From Volvox africanus (lineage: Eukaryota > Chlorophyta > Chlorophyceae > Chlamydomonadales > Volvocaceae), in the NCBI GenBank assembly GCA_030268105.1, contig BSDZ01000008.1, positions 4,712,001 through 4,776,000 on the forward strand: a stretch of 64,000 nucleotides of DNA, in the 5' to 3' direction. The translations under genes and the position numbers were made by a program. Below, one piece after another: positions 10,736 through 19,705 of this stretch. Each line of letters opens with the position of its first letter. The first letter of the stretch is position 1. The notes under the pieces were generated by a model, which saw nothing but the letters and a program-made list of their open reading frames with translations, was not told the DNA's origin and did not search any database.

Positions 10736-10738
10736 CTA
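10736..10738 (-). promoter_or_regulatory. In-frame UAG between gag and pol, candidate readthrough stop (E2 copy)
   Basis: Codons ACT-TAG-GAA separate the gag tail (PLLPPFVPKTT) from the protease frame, which is open and in the same register for over 400 codons. Position matches the UAG in E1, E4 and E5. Confidence 0.55.
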
Positions 10739-11961
10739 AGTCGTCTTAGGCACGAAAGGTGGTAACAGAGGGCAGTCACGAGTAGGGTGCTCTCCCGCAC
10801 ACCTCAAGCAAAGATTAGCGAACTTTCGAAGATCAAACTCCGACCGTCGACACTCCCACTTTTGCATATATGGGTCGTCCGTCCGGGGCTTCGTAACACT
10901 AGGAGCCGCGTTCTGCATTGCAGCTACAGACGGCGCACTCCCCCTTCGCTTTCCTTTCACATGGCCCAAACTTGGCCCAGCTCCCGCGGACCCACGATTA
11001 CTTGGGCTTTGGCGTCCGTGAATATCATACCGTCTTTCCTTCCGAACGGTATTCACGGCCGCCGCGGGGTGTTGACGATCGGAACCCTGGTCCTTTGGCG
11101 TCAATTCCGAAGGTGGTTCCTGCGCTCGCATCACGTGAATACGAGGATTCAGTTGCTTAGCGTCCTTTCCGGCCAAATTCCGAACTTCTGCACCTCTAGC
11201 AAAAGCTACTAAGGCATCATAAGATTGAAATGGAATCCCACTGAGATCAGTGGCACACCATCACGCAAGGGATTCAGTGAGACCATGATGAAACCAGAAG
11301 ATACGATCCTCCTCAGGAAAGTTAACAATAGGGGTTATCAGTGCCTCGAAACGGGACTGATAAGCAGGAACGGTCTCGTGTGGATGCATATGGTACGTGC
11401 CTTGTGCCAGCGTCTTACGAGCCTCATTGCTACACAAGTGAACTTCCGTAGCAAAGCGGGCGAGGAGAGCATCGATCAGGTTATCAAACGTGTACTTGCC
11501 TCTAGCGGTGGTCCATTCGTCATACCAATCCTTTGCGGCACCCTCGAGGGTATTCCCAACGAACAGGCATTTAATAGAGTCGCATCCCCCCACCGTGCAC
11601 CGCTTGCAGATATTGCCTAGCGTCGTGTCCTATCCGCGACACTATGCCCTAAATTCTTTGCCTTTTCGTCATCGGAAATATTGAGCTTAGGCACGGGGAT
11701 AGTCAACTTCATTACCTCCGGTATTCCGACGGGTTCTTGAACTGCGGGTGTTACCGGGGCCTGTTGTGCTCCCACTTCTTCACTTGTTGTAGCCGCTGCC
11801 GACAGTGGTACAATTAGGTGTGAAGGGGTCTGAAGAACAATGGGATCAGACATAATACGAGTCCCGACGGTATCGGGATCGGCAAAAGCAGTTCTAGCGG
11901 CAAGACCGCCATCGGGCTGGCTGGCGGTGCCCAGATAGGAACTATCTTCGCGTCCCGACAT
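10739..11961 (-). pseudogene. gag: E2 gag
   Basis: It starts MSGREDSSYLG at 11961. The N-terminal frame stops at 11617. The capsid core continues in another frame: GCDSIKCLFVGNTLEGAAKDWYDEW and TYHMHPHETVPAYQSRFEAL, the Retrotrans_gag region. This frame has a stop at 11261. The nucleocapsid part (11176-10739) is basic and ends in one knuckle, CLRCAGEHPTRDC, spaced CX2CX3HX4C. One frameshift and one stop disrupt the gene. It belongs to the same gag type as E1, E4 and E5 and differs from the gag of E3, E6 and E7. Confidence 0.8.
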
Positions 11962-12392
11962 AAGGCACGAACTTATACGGGTGAACAGGAATTTACTAAA
12001 AGATCTGTGAACAGGTAACGCAAGAGGAATTTTCGATTACTCCCGTACCGACAGAACTCCTGAGTAACTTGAGAAGAAAAGTGACGTAATCCGTAAGGCC
12101 GTCTCTTATCTCAGTAGTCTTCTGAATCAAGGCCTTAATCTGATCCGAGTTTAAATATTGTCCGGCCAACACAGCGTTTAATGTTGGCGTACGTTCACCT
12201 GCGGCTCACAATGCAAGCTCGCAACTAGTTACCAACAGATATCTAGGATTACAAACCGGAAGCGGTGGCATCCAGGACAGCGCGGCCAAGGTCCTCAGCG
12301 AATGTGTCTAAAGGGCTGCAGCGCGTGTCATCGTCGCTCGCCATCACGAGAACCTACTTCCGATGAGGGACAATGAGACAGTCGTGAATTTA

Positions 12393-12407
12393 CCCGTCTC
12401 ACTACCA
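12393..12407 (-). other. Primer binding site of E2
   Basis: On the minus strand TGGTAGTGAGACGGG lies a few bases inside the 5' LTR end. It would pair with a tRNA ending CTCACTACCA. A 5' A:U72 pair is implied, a trait of eukaryotic initiator tRNA-Met. The primer identity is inferred. Confidence 0.55.
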
Positions 12408-12411
12408 AATT

Positions 12412-13225
12412 TGTTGTATCCTTCCTTCTTCAATCATGCATTAGATCTGCACGTCTGGATGTTAGCTGAGTGCATACCGAGCTTACGAACAGCAAGGCAA
12501 TCCAATGCGAATAATGGACAGCGGAAGACTCAACGATAAGGAAAGATTCAACTTACAATGTTCTTCAATTGCAAATTAGAAGGCTGCCGTCAGACCCCAC
12601 GGGCAATGTTCATCACTCGGCTGCAGATGGGATGCTAGAATAGCTCAGGCCGAATATAAATGAGTATGACGTATATATACGAATTGTATAGAGTTAAGTA
12701 CACGGGTACTTAGTCCAAAGTAGCATTGAGCCGACTTTGGTCTCTAGGCGGCCGTCCTCACACCTATCACGTAGCGATACTGATGCGCAGTACAGGTCTC
12801 ACTGGATTCCGATCTCAAGTGTGAGTACCTTCATAGCACTGTTCTAAATACCGCGTAATCCGTGATATTATTGGATGCAACGCATGCAATATGCAAAGGT
12901 CCGAATATCAATATTCGGTTGCGGACCCAACCATCGCGATCGTCGCCTTCTCGCATACGCGTATGGTTTATGACGTAAATGAGGTAATAATATTTAAAGT
13001 ATTATTACGTGATATAAAATGCCAATGGATAGATCACACATTCATTATCAGCGTCGAGTCAAACATGTTGACCGACAGCGCGGTATTGTATGTGGTAATG
13101 CAGCATGCCTGGTTAGCTAGATATACTCGAGTATATCATGCTAATACGATTGTATTATGCTTCATAATGTTCAAATGCATTGTGGCCTATTTCGGTGCAA
13201 CCGGTGATCGAACCGGTGTACAACA
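12412..13225 (-). mobile_element. E2 5' LTR (814 bp)
   Basis: On the plus strand it reads TGTTGTATCC...GGTGTACAACA, with the inverted ends TGTTGTA/TACAACA. It shares private variants with the plus-strand LTR at 25135-25948 (GGTCCGCAACCG and the central ATATTGATAT form of the 18-bp palindrome), whereas other copies read GGTCGGCAACCG and ATATCGATAT. Those two are therefore probably the LTR pair of one element. The five bases to its right are GAATC. Confidence 0.85.
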
Positions 13226-13364
13226 GAATCTTTCCTTATCATTGAGTCTTCCGCTGTCACTTTCATTGCATTGGATTGCCTTGCTGTTCATAAGCTTGGT
13301 GTGCACTTAGCTAACATCCAGACGTGCAGATTCAGTGCATGGTTGAAGAAGGAAGGATACAACA
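13226..13364 (+). mobile_element. Right part of the E3 5' LTR
   Basis: It begins GAATCTTTCC directly after the E2 LTR and ends AAGGATACAACA, followed by a PBS. It is the last 139 bp of a plus-strand family LTR. The missing left part is found inverted at 25949-26628, which starts with GATTC, the complement of GAATC. Confidence 0.85.
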
Positions 13365-13368
13365 AATT

Positions 13369-13383
13369 TGGTAGCGAGACGGT
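13369..13383 (+). other. Primer binding site of E3
   Basis: TGGTAGCGAGACGGT starts four bases after the LTR end. It is complementary to a tRNA 3' end CTCGCTACCA, as expected of an initiator Met tRNA with A1:U72. Confidence 0.6.
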
Positions 13384-13801
13384 TCGACTCATGGCTGTCT
13401 CATCGTCGCTATTGGATAGTAGATTCTCGCACGAGCGAATGGCGGCGAGGGGTATCACGGGATAACCTCGTCGGAAAGCCGGTATTGTACTATCCTTTTC
13501 CTGAACTTTTGATATAGTATCTGTCCGTTAATACTAATCATACTTTCGCTACCCGTAAAAGTCTTAAGTCCACAGAAGGAATTCCATCGCCATCATACTC
13601 GGAATCGCTTCCCCGATGAAGTTGGATATCTGACAGGACCAGCTACTAAGGATATATCAATTTGAAGGTGACAATACATTGGTGGGTTACATTACCATTC
13701 GTGTCGGAGTTTACTCGAGCGTGAACGGTACACGAGAGAAAATTTCTAAGGTATAGTCCTACCCTTACCTCTTTATCCTTGTAAGGTACTAATTGGAATA
13801 C
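13384..13801 (+). other. E3 leader between PBS and gag
   Basis: Noncoding leader of about 420 bp. It is conserved with the E6 leader at 30665-31082, including GTCTTAAGTCCACAGAAGGAATT and the stretch before gag. Packaging signals would be expected here, but none can be recognised by sequence alone. Confidence 0.5.
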
Positions 13802-15060
13802 ATGTCGTATAATCAGTATCCACCAACTACAGGGGAAAATGAACAGGCTAATATTAGTGTCCACGATGAAGGACCTGAGGCCACACCGAACACTGATAAC
13901 TTATATAATCCCCAATCAGATGTCCCCCAGTCGAACTACCCTTATCCAGCTCAGGATCCCCCTGAGACGCCAGATTCTGTGAGGCCCACCGAGGCGGAAC
14001 AGAACCCAGCGATGGTATCGCTGCAGCAACTTATGGATGAAGGTGGGGTCCGCGGTTTCTTCGTTCAAACACCTCAACTCCATATTCATCACGACGCCGA
14101 ACCCAAGATTATCGCAAGTGCCACCGGTGACGCTAAGAGGTATCTGAAGTTGGTAAAGGGTGGTGATCGCGACAAGGTGAAGTGTCTATTCATCGGGGCC
14201 ACACTAAGCGGCGTCGCAAGGGAATGGTATGATCATTGGACCACTGTACACTGTACGTTCGAAGAGCTAATTAATGCGCTTCTTACTCGTTTCGCTCCCG
14301 GGAATCAGTCGCAAGTAGCTGCCATGTACCGAGAATTACACACAGGTACTTATCGAATGCGACCTAACGAGTCCGTGGAGGACTACCGGTTGCGTTTTGA
14401 AGGACTGACAGCATCCATGATTGGCTTTTCAGAAGGAGACTACATTTATTGGTTCCAACACGGTCTCTCGCTTCAGTTAGCCCGAGTGAGTACTACGGAC
14501 CTGACACTGGAAGGGACGAGATCGTACACGCGATGGGTTCAGATCGTTCGTGACGTTGAAGCTCGCTTTGGAGCGGGACAAGAACACCCAACATCCTTAG
14601 CACCGCTACCAGTTGACACGACGCAAGATATCTCTAACGAGACTGATCCAGCACCTGAGACTACTGGTATTCCTCTACCACCAGCTCCTATGCGCCGTGG
14701 TGACATCCCTCCGACTAATCACGTTCATACTCCTAGTACCCAAGAATGAATTCCAAGGGATTCGCAGATGACTTGGAGTACGCGGAAGAGGAAGGAAGTG
14801 CTACAAATACCGCCAAGTCACGCGGAGCTGCATCAGAATCAAAGCGGTCAAGAACACAAAATGGATGGCTTACCAAGTGGGGATGTACGCAAATGGAGTT
14901 TGCGCAGCGACGACAATTGGGAGTTTGCCTTCGGTGCGCATCAAATCATCCTACAAGGAACTGCCCGCTTTTACCCCCATTAGCCGTAGGACTACGTTCG
15001 ACGGACGAGGCACCTGGCACGACTTCCGTTGATATTGTCGGAGCACCCAGTCCACGTTAA
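13802..15060 (+). pseudogene. gag: E3 gag (second gag type)
   Basis: ATG at 13802 gives MSYNQYPPTTGENEQ, a hydrophilic Pro/Asn/Gln-rich N-terminus of about 75 residues. The capsid domain follows (YLKLVKGGDRDKVKCLFIGATLSGVAREWYDHW, FEELINALLTRFAPG, MRPNESVEDYRLRFEGL, YIYWFQHGLSLQLA). About ten residues are missing after ASAT where E6 and E7 read RSF/Y.RDAKRYL. A frameshift at about 14745 separates the nucleocapsid frame 14746-15060, which has one CLRCASNHPTRNC knuckle. The gag stop is TAA, not the UAG of the other type. Compared with E2 this gag shares only the general capsid pattern. Confidence 0.8.
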
Positions 15061-15923
15061 CACGGGAGTGTTAGCTGACATGGAGTGATGAATTACGTAC
15101 TGGCTTGGGTAAATCTTGATTGAATCTGGCAATGTTATGCTGAGCATCGTGGATCGTAGGGATGATGCAGATGTATACCACGTTTGAGTCCTTTGGATAG
15201 CAACGAAGTCGATTTTGTTGACCGGAATTTCGGGACACCTATGTGCTACAGGTGTCACTGACGACCTTATCTCAAAGAAGTGATATGCATGATGGGGTTG
15301 ACCCCATAGTCGTCTAATCGTTCAGGTTACCCTCGTTGATGAGAGTAAGCATCCCATCGTGGGCAGAGTCACCCTTAGTCGATGTGAGACCCTTTGTGTG
15401 TTAGGGCCCAATGAGTGCAACAAGGTCTCTTGGAGACAGTACTACATGGACATTGGGTGCCGCGACATAACGACAGTACCGCACTCGCATCGATATGGAG
15501 TCCAGCACAATTGGCCATTGTGCAAAAGGGAACCTATCGCCTAAGGTACTTGTCTGTCGTACTACAATGTCACACCAGAGGAGGGCGGAACTGTGCGGAG
15601 CCTGCGGTTAATTTCGTTTAGCGGCGTTCGTCCGCCAAAATAAAGAACCCATGCTTGAAGGGTGTAAGACAAGCTTATCAAATGATAAGGAAAAACATCC
15701 ATGAATTGCTTGCGAGGCCTTGGGTGCAATGGATTGCTACCACCGCACAGTCTCTTGTGAAAGATTCTGAGGTCGCAGCCCCCTTCTATTGCCAGATTTT
15801 ACTAATGCATTTGTCATCCCAGGGCTCCCACCTATGTTACCTGCTGACTATACGATCCCTCTTGTGCTCAAGCACAACCCATTTCACAACCTATGTACAG
15901 GTTAAGCTGCCAAAGTTCAGTGG
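15061..15923 (+). pseudogene. E3 decayed protease region
   Basis: Only the second half of the protease region of the E2 type can be recognised. The active-site segment reads as ATGVTDD in place of DTGASDD, so the catalytic Asp is gone. The blocks after it (CVLGPNECNKVSR, the DVTPEE motif, the linker to RT) are present in shifting frames. The same decayed version is in E6 and E7, so it was inherited and copied in this state. Confidence 0.65.
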
Positions 15924-17519
15924 ATGAAACGGCAAGTGGGGGATCTGCTCGCAAAGGGTATGGTTCGGCCCAGCACATCACCATATTCTGCGCCGATATT
16001 GTTTGTCGGTAAGAAGGATGGGACGTTGCGTATGTGCATTGATTATCGGGGCTTGAATGCGACCACAATTAAAAATCGCTACCCTTTGCCGCGCGTCGAT
16101 GACCTGCTCGATAAGTTGAAAGGCTCAGCTTATTTTTCCTCGATTGACCGTCAACAGGGGTATAATCAGATACGCATCGCTGCTTCTGATATTCCGAAAA
16201 CCGCTTTTCGGACCCCCTTTGGTCACTTCGAGTACACAGTCTTGTCGTTTGGACTTACTAATGCGCCCGCCACATTTCAAGCAGTGATGGATCGCATGTT
16301 CAGACCGTATATCGACAGGTTCGTTGTTTGTTATTTGGACGATATTTTAATATATTCCAAAACGCGCGAGGAGCACCTGAAGCATCTCAAGCTCGTGCTT
16401 GAGGTGATGAAGCGGGAGCAATTGTTTGCTAAATGCGCCAAGTGTTTTTGGGTGCAGCCTCAGGTGGAGTATTTGGGCCACATCGTGTCGGCCACTGGAA
16501 TAAAGATGGACCCACGGAAGGTAGCTGTGGTTCGCAAATGGCCCGCGCCTCAGAACCTCACCGAACTACGCCAGTTCTTAGGTTTGACCAACTACTTCCG
16601 TAAGTTTATTAATAAATACTCCATTATTGCGGCCCCGCTTACGAACTTGACGAAGAAAGGAGGTTTCGCTTCTCTCAAGGCCTGGACACCCGTGTGCCAG
16701 CGGGCAATTGAAGAGCTCAAGCGAATCATCGCCGATGACGTTACCCTCTCTTTCCCTGATCACTCGTTGCCGTTTCGTGTTGAAGTAATATCGGATGCTT
16801 TCCTGCATTGAAGTGGCGCTGTATTGTTGCAGGAAGGACGACCGATCGCCTTCACGAGCAAGAAATTCTCGGGTGCGGAGACCCGATACACCACCGGAGA
16901 GCAGGAGCTGTTGGCAGTTCTAGATGCTTTGAAGGAATGGCGTTGTTACCTCGAAGGCCGCCCTTTTACACTGAAGACCGATCATAAGCCGCTGACATTC
17001 TTGCAGAGTTTCCCCACGCTTAACCGACGACAAGCCCGATGGATGGAGTATCTATCTTGTTTCGACTGTACATGGGAATATATCGCTGGCAGAATTAATA
17101 TTGCTGACGCCCTCAGTCGACATCCATCGTTACATGCTGCGATTCTGGCAACGCCGGTTACTCGTTCACGCAGTCAGGAGGTGCCGATAGCAGCGGACCT
17201 TGCGCAGCGACTCAAGATGGCGTATGAAGTGGATCCATGGTTTGCTTCGCCAAGTAATGTGGAACATTTGCACAAGCACAACGATTTGTGGCTACGGAGG
17301 GATGGCTCGACCACACAAATCGTCATGCCAAACGACGACGCTTTACGTTACGGTATTCTTGCTCGGTTCCACGAGGACCCGCTATTAGGACATCCTGGAA
17401 GTACGCGTCTGGCAGAGCTAGTACGACGCTCGTTTTGGTGGCCGCGTGTAGTGAAGGATGCGGAAAACTTCGTTCAAAGGTGCAATTTATGTCAGCGCAA
17501 CAAAGCACCATCCGGTAAG
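15924..17519 (+). pseudogene. pol: E3 RT, RNase H and integrase N-terminus, interrupted by E4
   Basis: The frame 15924-16811 holds RT with [28 protein letters not shown] and YLDD. It ends at TGA 16809-16811 within RNase H (after VISDAFLH). Reading resumes at 16824 through GEQELLA, TDHKPLTFL and the integrase zinc region (CNLCQRNK). At 17519 the coding sequence is cut by E4 and continues at 23921. The reading register across the duplication GTAAG is consistent with a simple insertion. Confidence 0.85.
17515..17519 (+). other. Target-site duplication of E4, left copy (GTAAG)
   Basis: GTAAG precedes the E4 5' LTR and recurs at 23921-23925 right after its 3' LTR. Uninterrupted copies (E1, E6) have this pentamer once in GGTAAGGGCCAGG. 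A 5-bp duplication is typical for Ty3/gypsy. Confidence 0.9.
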
Positions 17520-18357
17520 TGCTGTACGCGGGTTCGATCACCACTTGCAACAAAGTAGACTGCATTATATTCGAGCATTACGAAGCATGATATAATCATA
17601 TTAGCATGATATATTCGAGTATATCTAGCTAATCAGACATGTCGCATTCTCATCTACGACATCACGCTGTCAGTCAACATGTTTGACTCGATGCTGATAA
17701 TTAATGCACCATCTATCCGTTGGTATAATATTCCGCGTAATAATGCTTTGAATATTATTACCTCATCTGTGTCATAAACCATACGCGTATGCAAGAATGC
17801 GACAATCGCGATGGTTGGGTCGGCAACCGAATATCGATATTCGGACCTTCGCATATTGCATGCGTTGCATTCATTAATATCACGGATTACGTGGTATTTA
17901 GAATAGTGCTATGAAGGTACTCACACTTGAGATCGAAATCCAGTGAGACCTGTACCGCACTTCGGTATCGCGACGTGATACCGATGTGATAGGTGACGTG
18001 ATAGGTGGGAGGACGGCCGCCTAGAGACGGAAGTCGGCTTGACGCTATTTTGGGTCAAGTACTCGTGTACTTAACTCGGTCTGATTCTGATATATACGTT
18101 TTACTCATTCATTATCGGCCTGAGCTATTCCAGCATAGCATTCCCAGCCGGATGATGAACGCTGCCCGCGGGGTCTGACGGCAGACTCCTAATTTGCAAC
18201 TGAAGATCATTGTAAGTTGAATCTTTCCTTATTTATAAGTCTTCCGCTGTCACGTTGCTTGCACTGAAGTGTCTTGCTGTTTGTAAGCTTGGTGAGCACT
18301 TAGCTAACATCCAGATGTGCAGATTCAGTGCATGATTGAAGAAGGAAGGATACAACA
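17520..18357 (+). mobile_element. E4 5' LTR (838 bp)
   Basis: It begins TGCTGTACGCGGG (one change from TGTTGTA) and ends GGATACAACA. It is about 24 bp longer than its partner because the GACGTGATAGGTG block near 17975 is partly repeated. It shares with the partner the subfamily form GATATATTCGAGTATATC and the CATGTCGCATTCTCATC / CATGTCCCATTCTCATC region not seen in E1-E3. Confidence 0.9.
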
Positions 18358-18361
18358 AATT

Positions 18362-18376
18362 TGGTAGTGAGACTAG
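18362..18376 (+). other. Primer binding site of E4
   Basis: TGGTAGTGAGACTAG, four bases after the LTR end, resembles the PBS of E2 and E3. Confidence 0.55.
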
Positions 18377-18849
18377 GTTCGTTGCCTGACTGCCTAATGA
18401 TGCTTGATCGGAAGTAAGTTCTTTCTAGGACGACTGTCGATGATGGGCGATGTAGCCCACTAGACATTATCACCGAAGAACTTGTCCTCGCTGCATTAGA
18501 TACTGTTGCTTCCAAATTGTGATTGCTTTTATACCTTTGTAGTTTACTGCAATTGTGGTGTGAGCCTTCGCTCTGAGTTGCAGGTGAAACTAGTGGTCCG
18601 GCACCGCTCACGATAGCTTCTGGTTACAACTTGCGTTCTAATCAGCTGGAGGCTTTGATTGCACGGACTACAGGGACCAACTGAGTACATATCTGCCATA
18701 TCTACTCGAAGCCTGCAAGAGTATTGTCGGTGTGCTGACCAAATTGCTTGTACTCTTGTGCTAGATTCGTGTGAATCGCTTGCACACTTGCTTTAGAATT
18801 ATGTGCATCGTTTATTGTCACGCAATTTGAATATATTGGTCAGTGTTCC
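18377..18849 (+). other. E4 leader before gag
   Basis: Noncoding. From 18594 it matches the start of E1 (1213). Contains the TGGTCCGGCACCGCTCACG block. No gene is visible. Confidence 0.5.
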
Positions 18850-18852
18850 ATG

Positions 18853-19702
18853 ATGGCGGGACGTGACGACCCGTCGTTTGTAGGCTTGGCATGTCAACCT
18901 GAGCCAGATACCGTTCCTAGAATGTTTGATAGGGATTCTGAGACTATTGACACAATTACTGCTCAAGATCCTCTTGTGTTCCAGGCCCCTATCCATCTTA
19001 CTACGCCACACTTGGCAGCCCTGACGGTTACAGATGGAATTGCCGATCAACGGTGTTTGCTATCGCCTCAAATGCAAGACCGCGCCAACGGTAATGAGGT
19101 GAAGTGGTTTACTATCCCGGCACCGAAATTTTTTACCTTGCATGATATGAATGTTGAGCGTGACATTGTGAATGCAACTCGTTTCTATCTACGTGATATT
19201 TGGAAGTACCTGCAGTTGGTCCGTGGCGGTGAACATGATGAGGTGAGGTGTCTCTTTGTTGGGAATACCCTCGAGGGTATAGCAAGGACATGGTATGATC
19301 AATGGATCACTGCACGGGAAAACATCACGTTTGATGAGTTGATTGTCGCCCTACTTGCACACTTTATCCCACAAGTCACGTGATATTTAGGCACGCTGTA
19401 TACTAGCCTTCGGCTCCTTTTTCATGTTTCTGAATGAAACTGTAACTGCCTACCAATCGTTTTGAGGCTCTTGTGATGCCATTTATCCTAAGAGCTGAGA
19501 TGTGTATTTTAGCTAGAGAAAATGCTTTAAGATTTGTGCCTCATGTGACTGCCATGCAAGCGCAGGACTCATGACTGACAAAATGGGAGTGTATGCAATC
19601 CAAGCTTGTGCGTTGGAAGGAGATCACTCTCTGTTGGAGATGTACGGTGGGTCATCTCATGATGGATTGCCGTTGTTGCCGCCTTTGGCCCCACGGTCAA
19701 AG
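18853..19702 (+). pseudogene. gag: E4 gag
   Basis: The frame from 18850/18853 (MAGRDDPSFVGLACQPEPD) runs to TGA at 19381-19383. It covers the N-terminus and the capsid core FYLRDIWKYLQLVRGGEHDEVRCLFVGNTLEGIARTWYDQW. Beyond the stop the capsid remainder and the knuckle (CWRC...C, His replaced as in E1) are recognisable but out of frame. Two ATG codons are adjacent; the second matches the start used by E2 (MSGRED). Confidence 0.75.
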
Positions 19703-19705
19703 TAG
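19703..19705 (+). promoter_or_regulatory. In-frame UAG between gag and pol, candidate readthrough stop (E4 copy)
   Basis: AAG-TAG-GGG directly after the LLPPLAP gag tail, identical in context to E1 and with the same codons as E5. Confidence 0.5.
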
